Of a stretch of 64,000 nucleotides of DNA, positions 11,121 through 20,588 are shown piece by piece. This DNA is from Bacillus dicomae (lineage in GTDB: Bacteria; Bacillota; Bacilli; Bacillales; Bacillaceae_G): contig NZ_VHIV01000002.1 of assembly GCF_006494425.1 (NCBI RefSeq), positions 930,001-994,000 on the forward strand, given 5' to 3'. The notes below the pieces were generated by a model, which was not told where the DNA came from, ran no database searches, and saw nothing but the letters and a program-made list of their open reading frames with translations. Numbering within the stretch: position 1 is the first letter of the stretch; every line of letters begins with the position of its first letter. A program made the position numbers and the translations under genes.

Positions 11121-12191
11121 TTAACAAGGAATAACAATTAGTTCCCGAGTTGATTTTGTAATAACCTCATAGCCATCTTTTGTAATGACGATATCATCTT
11201 CAATTCTACAACCGCCCCAGTTTGGTATGTAAATACCTGGTTCAACTGTAACAACCATACCTTCTTCTAGAGTAGCCCTACTTTCTTGGGATAGGCGAAG
11301 AGGTTCGTGTATTTCTAAACCAAGACCATGCCCGGTAGAGTGGCCAAAATATTCACCATATCCATGCGCTGTAATGTAATCTCTTGTTATATCATCGATA
11401 CTTTTCGCAGTCTCACCAGGTTTAATGGCTTCCGTTCCACGTTTTAATGCTTCAAGTACAACATTGTATATCTTTTTGAATTCTTCCGATGGTTCCCCAA
11501 TCGCTACAGTACGAGTTATATCGGAACAATATCCGTCATAAAGTGCACCGAAATCTAATGTGACGATGTCTCCTAGTTCAATTATTTTATTTGATGCAAC
11601 TCCATGAGGAAGAGAAGAACGAACGCCAGAAGCTACAATAATTTGAAATGATGAGGAGGTAGCTCCTTTTTTTCGCATGAAAAATTCTAACTCGTCTCGT
11701 ACATCATTTTCACTTATTCCCGGTTTTAGAAACGTAAGAATATGGTGAAACGCTTCGTCAGCGATATTAGCTGCGATTTTCATTGTTTCTATTTCAGGTG
11801 TGTCTTTAATAAGGCGAATATTTTCAATGATTTCGCACACTTGAACCATTTCCGCACGTACGTATTTTTGTAATTTTTTATATTGTTGCAATGTCATGTT
11901 ATTTTCTTCAATTCCAAGTTTTTGAATGTTCAATCTGGATACTTGATTTGCAATTTCTTTTTCTAAATCACCTTTATGCATAATAATTTCAGCATCTTTT
12001 ATTTGTGATTTCGCTTGATCTACATAGCGGAAATCAGTTATAAAAACAGCTTGATCCGCAGAGATTAAGACGACGCCAGCACTCCCTGTAAAGCTTGTTG
12101 CATATTGGCGATTTTCTTTTTTTGTAATGAGTAACCCGTCAATTTCATAGTTTTGTAGTTGATTTTGGATTTTATTAATCTTTAAAGTCAT
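11121..12191 (-). CDS. M24-family aminopeptidase (Xaa-Pro type)
   Basis: This 356-residue cytoplasmic metallopeptidase probably removes N-terminal residues before proline or cleaves Xaa-Pro dipeptides. Residues 1-125 form the creatinase-like N-terminal domain. The pita-bread catalytic domain follows with all five metal ligands visible: Asp213, Asp224, His288, Glu317 and Glu331; His196 (LPHG) is the usual additional catalytic residue. The length matches YqhT/PapB-like enzymes of bacilli. It stands outside the efp locus where YqhT sits in B. subtilis, so it is likely an additional paralogue. The start ATG has AGGGGGAATT upstream. Confidence 0.92.
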   Translation of the reverse strand: MTLKINKIQNQLQNYEIDGLLITKKENRQYATSFTGSAGVVLISADQAVFITDFRYVDQAKSQIKDAEIIMHKGDLEKEIANQVSRLNIQKLGIEENNMTLQQYKKLQKYVRAEMVQVCEIIENIRLIKDTPEIETMKIAANIADEAFHHILTFLKPGISENDVRDELEFFMRKKGATSSSFQIIVASGVRSSLPHGVASNKIIELGDIVTLDFGALYDGYCSDITRTVAIGEPSEEFKKIYNVVLEALKRGTEAIKPGETAKSIDDITRDYITAHGYGEYFGHSTGHGLGLEIHEPLRLSQESRATLEEGMVVTVEPGIYIPNWGGCRIEDDIVITKDGYEVITKSTRELIVIPC

Positions 12192-12478
12192 GTTAATTCC
12201 CCCTATTCACAGTATTGAATAAAGCAAATAGCGTGCCAAAATATATATTGTATGAAAAATAAAAGATAGCTAGCTATTTGTGGAAAGAGAGCCATTTATG
12301 AAACCCAGAGTGCTTTAAATGAATAGAGGATAAAAAATCAATTTGAGATGTATTGTATTTACATACTGTAAAAGAATTTATACAGATATGGAATGACACT
12401 GTCAATTTTTTTGAAAATATATAAAATGAAAAAAGAAAGATGTAACGAATTAGTTAATGGATATACGAATTAAACAGC
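12192..12478. other. Intergenic region without a recognisable gene
   Basis: This gap of nearly 290 bases between the M24 gene and the rqcH terminator is AT-rich. It should contain the minus-strand promoter of the M24 gene; a TACAAT-like hexamer is visible on that strand near 12250. The only other structure is the perfect 12-bp palindrome ATAGCTAGCTAT at 12266-12277. No credible small ORF with a ribosome-binding site was seen. Confidence 0.6.
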
Positions 12479-12519
12479 ATAAAAAAATGCGCTGCTTTCA
12501 AGCAACGCATTTTTTTATT
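12479..12519 (-). terminator. Intrinsic terminator of rqcH
   Basis: A long hairpin pairs ATAAAAAAATGCG with CGCATTTTTTTAT and continues inward with TGCTT/AAGCA after one mismatch. On the minus strand it directly follows the rqcH stop and ends in a T-run. Confidence 0.88.
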
Positions 12520-14228
12520 TACGCTTTTAATTTCATTACAATATCAGCATCCGGTGTTACATAAACGGTTTGCTGATTGTCGTACGTAACAAAACCAAGC
12601 TTTGCACCACTCGGTTTTTTTACATGGCGTATTTTTGTGAAATCAACAGGTACAGAGCTAGATTCTTTTGCTTTACTGTAATAGGCAGCAATTTTTGCAG
12701 CTTCTAGTAAAGTTTCTTCAGCCGGTTCTAAAGAACGAATAACAACGTGAGAGCCAGGTATGTCTTTCGTATGTAACCAAATTTCATCACGACGGGCAAA
12801 TTTCGTTGTTAAATAATCATTTTGCTTATTATTTTTCCCAACGAAAATCTCTGTACCGTCACTAGCTACATATTTATCCAATACTGGTTTTGTAGGTTTT
12901 TTCTTTGCATTTTTCGTCTTACGATTACGCACATATCCTTCTTCTGCTAATTCTTCGCGAATTTCTTCAATATCTTTTGAAGAAGCAGCTTCCATTTGTT
13001 GAAGTAAGCTATCAAAATAAAGAATTTCTTCATTTGTTTTTTCGATTTGTTCTTCTACAACAACAACTGAATTTTTTGCTTTTTGGTATTTTTGGAAATA
13101 GCGCTGTGCATTGTCAGATGGTGTTTTTAAAGGATCTAATGTGATTTTTACAGTACCGCCATTTTCATCGTAATAATTAACGACCTCAATATCTTTATCG
13201 CCTTTTTTCAAAGCGTACATATTGGCTGTAAGTAGCTCTCCAAATAGTTGATATTTATCTGCTTTTCCGGCATCTTGTAATGTTTTTTCTAGTTTAATGA
13301 GTTTTTTCTCATTTTTATTTTTTTCGTTTTGCATAAAACGTTCTAAATCATGAGCTTGTTGTTTTACGCGGTCGCGCTCTGCTTTGCCAAAGAAGAAACG
13401 ATCTAACAATTCGCTCACTGATGAGAATGTTTTTTCTTCTCCTTGCAAGTGTGTAAGAGGGAAAAGATAAAAGAATTCTTTTCCATTTGCAGTAATCATT
13501 GCTGGTGTATATGCATGAGATAGTAATGGTGTTTGTATCGAGAAAAACGCTTCTGATAATGCTTTCTCGTTTACCATACCGGCTTTCTTTACTACTTCTT
13601 TTGCAAATAATGGGGATATTCCCATGAAAGCCCCGACGAGTTGTTTATCCATATTTCCAGATAGAAAGTCTAGCGGTCTAATAAAATCATCTGCGGTCTC
13701 AATTTGCAGAGGATTGATTTTATGTTGGGCTGGTGGCGCGACGTACTCAGCACCAGCATAAACAGTTCGGTGACGGTTTACGGCTAATGAAACGTGTTTT
13801 AAGCTATCTAAAATCACGTTTGTTTTCGTATCTAATAAGATAATGTTACTATGTCGTCCCATTATTTCAATTACTAATGTTTTTAATGATTCGTCTCCGA
13901 TTTCATTACGACTGCGAACTGTAATTTGGATAATGCGTTCTAAGTCGATTTGTTCAATTTTTTCAATAAATCCACCTTCTAAATGTTTGCGAAGAAGCAT
14001 ACAGAACATCGGCGGTATTGCTGGCGAATCGTAGTTTTGATTCGTTAAGTGCATACGCGCATATGTAGGATGAGATGAAAGAATTAGTTTTTGGTTCTTT
14101 CCATTCGCTCGAATATGTAATAAAATCTCGTATTTTGAAGGTTGATATATTTTGGAAATTCGTCCCGTGTAAAGAGAATTTGCAATTTCATGTGTAATTG
14201 CTCTTGTAAATAATCCATCGAATGCCAT
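12519..14228 (-). CDS. rqcH: Ribosome quality-control factor RqcH (NFACT family)
   Basis: This 569-residue protein matches the RqcH/Rqc2 family (older names YloA, fibronectin-binding protein FbpA). It binds obstructed 50S subunits and recruits tRNA-Ala to add C-terminal alanine tails to stalled chains. The NFACT-N domain starts with [10 protein letters not shown] and includes [11 protein letters not shown] near residue 130. A charged coiled-coil middle spans roughly residues 280-430. The C-terminal NFACT-R domain carries [10 protein letters not shown] near residue 490. The tRNA-contacting pair that I recall as Asp97-Arg98 in B. subtilis reads Glu97-Arg98 here. A perfect extended -10 lies upstream, and the gene is divergent from the P-type ATPase. 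Confidence 0.95.
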   Translation of the reverse strand: MAFDGLFTRAITHEIANSLYTGRISKIYQPSKYEILLHIRANGKNQKLILSSHPTYARMHLTNQNYDSPAIPPMFCMLLRKHLEGGFIEKIEQIDLERIIQITVRSRNEIGDESLKTLVIEIMGRHSNIILLDTKTNVILDSLKHVSLAVNRHRTVYAGAEYVAPPAQHKINPLQIETADDFIRPLDFLSGNMDKQLVGAFMGISPLFAKEVVKKAGMVNEKALSEAFFSIQTPLLSHAYTPAMITANGKEFFYLFPLTHLQGEEKTFSSVSELLDRFFFGKAERDRVKQQAHDLERFMQNEKNKNEKKLIKLEKTLQDAGKADKYQLFGELLTANMYALKKGDKDIEVVNYYDENGGTVKITLDPLKTPSDNAQRYFQKYQKAKNSVVVVEEQIEKTNEEILYFDSLLQQMEAASSKDIEEIREELAEEGYVRNRKTKNAKKKPTKPVLDKYVASDGTEIFVGKNNKQNDYLTTKFARRDEIWLHTKDIPGSHVVIRSLEPAEETLLEAAKIAAYYSKAKESSSVPVDFTKIRHVKKPSGAKLGFVTYDNQQTVYVTPDADIVMKLKA

Positions 14229-14259
14229 AAAATGAACACTCCTTTCTAACTAAAAGTTA

Positions 14260-14268
14260 ATTATAGCA
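14260..14268 (-). promoter_or_regulatory. Extended -10 promoter of rqcH
   Basis: On the minus strand the sequence reads TGCTATAAT, a perfect extended -10 element, about 32 bases before the rqcH start. The -35 region (TTCAGC at 17 bases) is poor, as is common for extended -10 promoters. Confidence 0.6.
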
Positions 14269-14334
14269 TTTTTTTGGACGAGGCTGAATAAGCTTTCAAT
14301 AGAGTATGTCTGGAATCAGGAGGTCGATAGCGGG

Positions 14335-17058
14335 ATGAACTGGTATGGAATGCGCGCACATGAAGTGGAAGAAAGAACGAATACGAATGTAAAGGTTGGG
14401 CTTACAGAGAAAGAAGCAGAAGGGCGAATAAAAAAATTTGGTACAAATGAATTGGATGAAGCAAAAAGGCCTTCTGCACTGATGGTATTTTTGGCGCAAT
14501 TTAAAGATTTTATGGTACTTGTTTTATTTGGTGCAACAATAGTTTCGGCTTTTTTAGGAGAATATATTGATTCTATTGCGATTGTGGCGATTGTTATTAT
14601 CAATGGCATTCTTGGTTTTTTTCAAGAAAGAAAGGCTGAAAAGTCATTGGAAGCTTTAAAAGAGCTAGCCGCCCCGCAAGTTACTGTGCTGCGGAATGGA
14701 AAGTGGGTAAAGGCACCGTCTAAAGCACTCGTTTTAGGGGATGTTATTAAATTTTCTAGTGGTGATCGTATAGGGGCGGATGTACGTCTTGTTGAGGCAT
14801 CAAGTTTATATATTGAAGAATCAGCTTTGACAGGAGAGTCAGTACCGGTGCAAAAGAAGGTAGAAGCTTTGCAGGGGCAAGATATTTCAATTGGTGATCA
14901 AAAAAATATGGCTTTTATGGGTACGATGATTACACGAGGAGCTGGAACAGGAGTCGTTGTAGCAACTGGTATGAATACAGCGATGGGCCAAATTGCAAAT
15001 ATGTTACAAAATGCAGAGCAAATGGAAACACCACTGCAAAGAAGATTAGAGCAACTCGGAAAAATATTAATTATTGTGGCTCTTATTTTGACAGCGCTTG
15101 TTGTATTAGCCGGTGTGTATCAAGGGAATGAAGTGTATCATATGTTTTTAGCAGGCGTGTCGCTAGCTGTTGCTGCGATTCCTGAAGGATTACCAGCAAT
15201 TGTTACAGTAGCTTTATCGCTTGGTGTACAACGTATGATAAAAAAGAGAGCAATTGTAAGAAAGTTACCAGCGGTAGAAACGTTAGGTTGTGCTTCTGTT
15301 ATATGCTCTGATAAAACAGGAACGATGACGCAAAACAAAATGATGGTAACACATATGTGGTCAAGTGGAGAGTTGTGGAAAGTGACAGGTCAAGGGTATG
15401 AACCTAATGGATCTTTTATGAAAGGTGAAAAAGAAATTAATCCAACTAAGACGAAAGCTCTTTATCAACTACTTACATTTGGTTCACTATGTAATAACGC
15501 AAATATTATTCAAAAGAAAAAGGCGTATGTATTAGATGGAGATCCTACTGAGGGAGCGCTTGTAGCTGCAGCGATGAAAGCGGGAATAACGCGTGAGGCG
15601 CTGAAAGGGAAATTTGAAATTATTCGTGAATTTCCGTTTGATTCGACTCGAAAAATGATGAGTGTTATCGTGCGAGATCGAGAGGGGAAAAAGTTTGTTA
15701 TTACGAAGGGAGCGCCAGATGTCCTCCTGCAAATGAGTCAAACGATTCTATGGGGAGATAAGCAGCAACCATTAAGTGAGTTGTATAGAAAAGAAGTACA
15801 GGCGGCTATTCATAGTTTAGGTAGTCAAGCGCTGCGAACAATTGCAGTTGCATTTAAGCCATTAAAAGTAACAGATTCTATCGAGCATGAAAGAGACGTT
15901 GAAAAAGATTTTATGTTAGTTGGGATACAAGGTATGATTGATCCGCCAAGACCAGAGGTAGAGCAGGCTGTAAAAGAGTGCAGAGAAGCTGGTATTCGAA
16001 CTGTGATGATTACAGGTGACCATAAAGTGACAGCAATGGCGATTGCGGAACAATTAGGAGTTTTACCATCAGGTGGACGCGTTGTTGAAGGAGTAGAACT
16101 CGCAAGTATGGATGTAGAAGAGTTAGAAAATGTTGTAGAAGATACGTATGTATTTGCTCGTGTATCACCAGAACATAAATTGAAAATTGTGAAGGCGTTG
16201 CAAAATAAAGGACATATAGTAGCGATGACAGGTGATGGAGTGAACGATGCTCCGGCTATAAAAACAGCAGATATTGGGATAGCAATGGGAATTACAGGGA
16301 CAGACGTTGCGAAAGAAGCTTCATCTCTTGTCTTGCTAGACGATAATTTTGCTACGATTAAATCGGCAATTAAAGAAGGTAGAAATATATACGAGAATAT
16401 ACGTAAGTTTATTCGTTATTTATTAGCATCGAACGTAGGAGAAATTTTAGTCATGTTATTTGCGATGTTACTTGCATTACCGCTGCCGATGGTTCCAATC
16501 CAAATTTTATGGGTGAACTTAGTTACTGACGGTTTACCAGCGATGGCACTAGGTTTGGATAAGGCTGAAGGAGATGTGATGAAGAGGACACCGCGTCATC
16601 CGAAAGAAGGGGTATTTGCTAGAGGGCTTGCGTGGAAAATTTTAAGCCGTGGCTTTCTAATTGGAGCAGTGACGTTAGTAGCGTTTATTATTGCATATAA
16701 TCAGCATCCAAATGAACTGAAATATGCGCAAACTGTAGCATTCGCAACGCTAGTACTTGCTCAGCTTATTCATGTATTTGATTGCCGAAGTGAACACTCT
16801 GTTTTCCACCGCAATCCGTTTGGAAATGTGTATTTAGTAGGAGCGGTTATCATTTCATTACTACTCATGCTTGTCGTTATATATTATCCACCGTTACAAC
16901 CGATTTTTAGCACGATGCCAATACAAGCAAGGGATTGGTTGTTAATTGGAGGTTTGTCATCAATTCCGACCTTCTTATTAGTAGGTTCTTTATTAACAGG
17001 GAAAAAGGGGAAGAAGGAAAAGCCTGTATTATATAAGAAGGGATTAAACTTGAAATAG
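14335..17058 (+). CDS. Cation-transporting P-type ATPase, type II (calcium-pump-like)
   Basis: This 907-residue membrane pump resembles SERCA-type Ca2+-ATPases and B. subtilis YloB. In order it shows an N-terminal cation-ATPase domain, ALTGESVPV in the actuator domain, PEGLPA in helix M4 (a calcium-site motif), the phosphorylated Asp326 in SDKTGT, KGAPD in the nucleotide domain, TGDHKVTA, and GDGVNDAPA at the hinge. A C-terminal block of membrane helices follows. The start ATG has CAGGAGGT upstream. It is divergent from rqcH and is followed by yicC. Calcium as the ion is inferred from family motifs; manganese or other divalent cations are possible. Confidence 0.93.
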   Translation: MNWYGMRAHEVEERTNTNVKVGLTEKEAEGRIKKFGTNELDEAKRPSALMVFLAQFKDFMVLVLFGATIVSAFLGEYIDSIAIVAIVIINGILGFFQERKAEKSLEALKELAAPQVTVLRNGKWVKAPSKALVLGDVIKFSSGDRIGADVRLVEASSLYIEESALTGESVPVQKKVEALQGQDISIGDQKNMAFMGTMITRGAGTGVVVATGMNTAMGQIANMLQNAEQMETPLQRRLEQLGKILIIVALILTALVVLAGVYQGNEVYHMFLAGVSLAVAAIPEGLPAIVTVALSLGVQRMIKKRAIVRKLPAVETLGCASVICSDKTGTMTQNKMMVTHMWSSGELWKVTGQGYEPNGSFMKGEKEINPTKTKALYQLLTFGSLCNNANIIQKKKAYVLDGDPTEGALVAAAMKAGITREALKGKFEIIREFPFDSTRKMMSVIVRDREGKKFVITKGAPDVLLQMSQTILWGDKQQPLSELYRKEVQAAIHSLGSQALRTIAVAFKPLKVTDSIEHERDVEKDFMLVGIQGMIDPPRPEVEQAVKECREAGIRTVMITGDHKVTAMAIAEQLGVLPSGGRVVEGVELASMDVEELENVVEDTYVFARVSPEHKLKIVKALQNKGHIVAMTGDGVNDAPAIKTADIGIAMGITGTDVAKEASSLVLLDDNFATIKSAIKEGRNIYENIRKFIRYLLASNVGEILVMLFAMLLALPLPMVPIQILWVNLVTDGLPAMALGLDKAEGDVMKRTPRHPKEGVFARGLAWKILSRGFLIGAVTLVAFIIAYNQHPNELKYAQTVAFATLVLAQLIHVFDCRSEHSVFHRNPFGNVYLVGAVIISLLLMLVVIYYPPLQPIFSTMPIQARDWLLIGGLSSIPTFLLVGSLLTGKKGKKEKPVLYKKGLNLK

Positions 17059-17084
17059 TCAATGATATGAAAATGTGATATAAT
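17056..17084 (+). promoter_or_regulatory. Promoter upstream of yicC
   Basis: TAGTCA and TATAAT are separated by 17 bases, with a TGA extension before the -10. The -35 overlaps the stop codon of the ATPase gene. Transcription would start at about 17091, the base of the hairpin that follows. Confidence 0.55.
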
Positions 17085-17090
17085 TTACAG

Positions 17091-17124
17091 AAGGTAGTAG
17101 AGCCTTGTCTCTATTACCTTTTTC
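17091..17124 (+). terminator. Hairpin with T-tract between the ATPase gene and yicC
   Basis: AAGGTAGTAGAG pairs with CTCTATTACCTT (one G-T wobble) around a 6-base loop and is followed by further T residues. It most likely terminates the ATPase transcript. However, it lies downstream of the putative yicC promoter, so it could also form a 5' stem-loop on the yicC mRNA. Confidence 0.65.
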
Positions 17125-17157
17125 ATTGAGTTATTTCATGGCTTGGATGTGATAAAA

Positions 17158-18033
17158 ATGATTTGTAGTATGACAGGATTTGGAAGGTCGAAAGTAGAAA
17201 ATGATGCTTTTCAAATTACAGTAGAAATGAAATCAGTGAACCACCGTTTTCTAGAGATGAGTATTCGACTTCCGAAGCAAATGATGGTATTTGAAGACAA
17301 AATTCGTAAAATAATTGCACAGCAAGTTCGACGTGGACGCATTGAAGTGTCTATTAGTATAACGGGTGAAGGGCTTGTTGAAAGAAAATTAAGCGTGAAT
17401 TGGTCGCTTCTTGAGCAGTACCAATCGATTATGGAAGATATAAAAGGAAAATTTCAATTACAAGATTCTATTACACTCGAGCAATTAATGGCAATGCCAG
17501 AAGTAACGGCGATTGAAGAAGTAGAAAATGTAAATGAACAATTTGAGAACAGTTTATATGAGGCTGTTCGCCAAGCTGCTCATATGTTAAAAACGATGAG
17601 AGATGGCGAAGGAGAACGATTACATAAAGATATAGCGTATCGTTTACAAGAGATTCACAATTGTGTAAATGCAATTATTCCGCATGCACCAAATGTTACA
17701 CAAAAATATCGTGAACGATTAGAAAATCGCTTAAAAGAATTACATAATCAAGATCTAGATGAACAAAGATTGCTAACAGAAGTTGCAATCTTTGCTGAGC
17801 GTTGTGATATTCATGAAGAGTTAGTTCGTTTGCAAAGTCATTTAGAGCAATTTCGTGAAACACTGCAGATTGAAGAGCCTGTTGGAAGGAAAATGGATTT
17901 CATCGTGCAAGAGATGCATAGAGAAATTAATACGATTGGTTCTAAGGCAAATGACTTAACAATTTCAAAATATGTTGTAGAAATGAAAAATAACCTTGAA
18001 AAAATTCGTGAACAAGTACAAAATATTGAGTAG
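17158..18033 (+). CDS. yicC: YicC/YloC-family endoribonuclease
   Basis: This 291-residue cytoplasmic protein begins with the family hallmark SMTGFGRS and ends with the conserved KMDFIVQEMHREINT segment. Members of the family in E. coli (YicC) and B. subtilis (YloC) have been reported as endoribonucleases. The central part (about residues 90-200) is helical. I chose the ATG at 17158; a TTG at 17143 would add five residues, and the chosen start gives the usual family length. It heads the yicC-remA-gmk-rpoZ cluster, which is conserved across Firmicutes. Confidence 0.93.
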   Translation: MICSMTGFGRSKVENDAFQITVEMKSVNHRFLEMSIRLPKQMMVFEDKIRKIIAQQVRRGRIEVSISITGEGLVERKLSVNWSLLEQYQSIMEDIKGKFQLQDSITLEQLMAMPEVTAIEEVENVNEQFENSLYEAVRQAAHMLKTMRDGEGERLHKDIAYRLQEIHNCVNAIIPHAPNVTQKYRERLENRLKELHNQDLDEQRLLTEVAIFAERCDIHEELVRLQSHLEQFRETLQIEEPVGRKMDFIVQEMHREINTIGSKANDLTISKYVVEMKNNLEKIREQVQNIE

Positions 18034-18100
18034 CTTTCAAAAAATATATAAAGTTATACGTGGTGGAGAAATCGGATAGACTTACTAGGAGGCGCAAACT

Positions 18101-18995
<895 letters not shown>

Positions 18996-18997
18996 TT

Positions 18998-19210
18998 ATG
19001 TTAAATCCATCAATTGATTCATTATTAACAAAAATCGATTCTAAATATACACTTGTAACAGTAGCTGCAAAACGTGCGCGTGAAATGCAACTTGCTAATA
19101 ACTGTGTTATCGAGCAACCTGTTTCTCATAAATGTGTAGGTAAATCACTAGAAGAAATCGATGCAGAAGTATTAAAATATGTACCAAGCGAAGGCAAAAT
19201 CATCGATTAA
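18998..19210 (+). CDS. rpoZ: RNA polymerase omega subunit
   Basis: This 70-residue protein binds the beta' subunit and helps assemble RNA polymerase. It contains the [15 protein letters not shown] stretch and the conserved [10 protein letters not shown] segment. GGAGGGTC precedes the ATG. It ends the yicC-remA-gmk-rpoZ cluster and is followed by a terminator. Confidence 0.96.
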   Translation: MLNPSIDSLLTKIDSKYTLVTVAAKRAREMQLANNCVIEQPVSHKCVGKSLEEIDAEVLKYVPSEGKIID

Positions 19211-19263
19211 GACATTCTTTTCGACAAATTAAAACATAGACTTTATAATTTTCTATGTAACGG

Positions 19264-19299
19264 TAACAACCTATTTACAAGTAGGTTGTTATTTTTTTA
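19264..19299 (+). terminator. Intrinsic terminator after rpoZ
   Basis: A 10-bp perfect stem (TAACAACCTA with its complement, 8-base loop) is followed by ATTTTTTT. Confidence 0.88.
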
Positions 19300-19382
19300 C
19301 GATAGGGAAGAAATATTGGTACTGAAGAGCTGGGAATTCTGTTTCAGTATGATAAGTTTGAAAAAGAAAGAGGACGAGCCAT

Positions 19383-20588
19383 ATGCTAAAAGGGAAAAAG
19401 ATACTTCTATGTGTAACAGGAGGCATTGCGGTCTTTAAAGCGGCTGCGTTAACGAGTAAATTGACACAAGCTGGTGCTATTGTAAAAGTAATGATGAGTG
19501 AGTCAGCAGTGAAGTTTGTTACACCTCTTACATTCCAAGCGCTTTCTCGCCATGATGTATATACGGATACATTCGATGAGAAAGACTCAGCTGTTATTGC
19601 TCATATCGATTTAGCAGATTGGGCAGATGTTGTACTTGTTGCACCTGCTACAGCCAATTGTATTGGAAAGTTAGCTAACGGTATTGCAGACGATATGATT
19701 ACAACTACTTTGTTAGCTACTACAGCCCCAGTGTGGATTGCACCTGCTATGAATGTGCATATGTATGAAAATAAAATTGTTCAAAAAAATATGATGACGT
19801 TAAAAACGTTAGGATATACATTTATTGAGCCTGGAGAAGGTTTTTTAGCGTGTGGTTATGTAGCGAAGGGACGATTAGAAGAACCTGAAGCAATTATTGC
19901 ACGGTTAGAAGAGGCTTTTTCAGAACAAAAACCATTGCAAGGAAAAAGAATATTAATAACTGCTGGTCCAACTCGTGAAAAGGTTGATCCAGTTCGTTTT
20001 ATGACCAATTTTTCTTCTGGAAAAATGGGATATGCGATTGCGGAAGTGGCAGCGAACTTAGGTGCAGATGTCATACTTGTTTCGGGACCGACAGCGTTAA
20101 ATCCACCATTACATGTAACTACAGTGCAAGTGGAATCTGCACAAGATATGTTAGAGGCAGTTCTTCAACATTATCAAAACGTAGATGTTGTCATTAAAAC
20201 AGCAGCAGTTGCAGATTATCGTCCGAAATATGTTCATGATAATAAAATGAAAAAGAAAAATGGCGATGCTGTAATTGAACTCGAGAGAACAGTAGATATT
20301 TTAAAAACGTTAGGTGAGATGAAGGACAAACAGTTACTTATCGGTTTTGCGGCTGAAACGACAAACGTAGAGGAATACGCAACGAAAAAGTTACGTGAGA
20401 AAAATGCGAATATGATTGTTGCGAACGATGTAAAGGCGCAAGGAGCTGGATTTGGTACAGATACGAACATTGTAACAATGTATAGAAAAGATGGAAAAGT
20501 TATAGAGTTGCCACTTTTAACGAAGAAAGAGGTTGCTCGTGAAATATTAAAGCAAATTGAAATGATGTTAGAAGATGATCGTCTATGA
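19383..20588 (+). CDS. coaBC: Bifunctional phosphopantothenoylcysteine synthetase/decarboxylase
   Basis: This 401-residue enzyme carries out two steps of coenzyme A synthesis: CTP-dependent joining of cysteine to 4'-phosphopantothenate, and decarboxylation of the product. The N-terminal flavoprotein CoaC domain has APATANCIGKLANG, the PAMN motif and the active-site Cys in GFLACGYVAKGRL. The CoaB domain starts near residue 185 with ITAGPTREKVDPVR and has the KMKKKNGD loop near residue 285. The stop overlaps the priA start (ATGA). Confidence 0.96.
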   Translation: MLKGKKILLCVTGGIAVFKAAALTSKLTQAGAIVKVMMSESAVKFVTPLTFQALSRHDVYTDTFDEKDSAVIAHIDLADWADVVLVAPATANCIGKLANGIADDMITTTLLATTAPVWIAPAMNVHMYENKIVQKNMMTLKTLGYTFIEPGEGFLACGYVAKGRLEEPEAIIARLEEAFSEQKPLQGKRILITAGPTREKVDPVRFMTNFSSGKMGYAIAEVAANLGADVILVSGPTALNPPLHVTTVQVESAQDMLEAVLQHYQNVDVVIKTAAVADYRPKYVHDNKMKKKNGDAVIELERTVDILKTLGEMKDKQLLIGFAAETTNVEEYATKKLREKNANMIVANDVKAQGAGFGTDTNIVTMYRKDGKVIELPLLTKKEVAREILKQIEMMLEDDRL

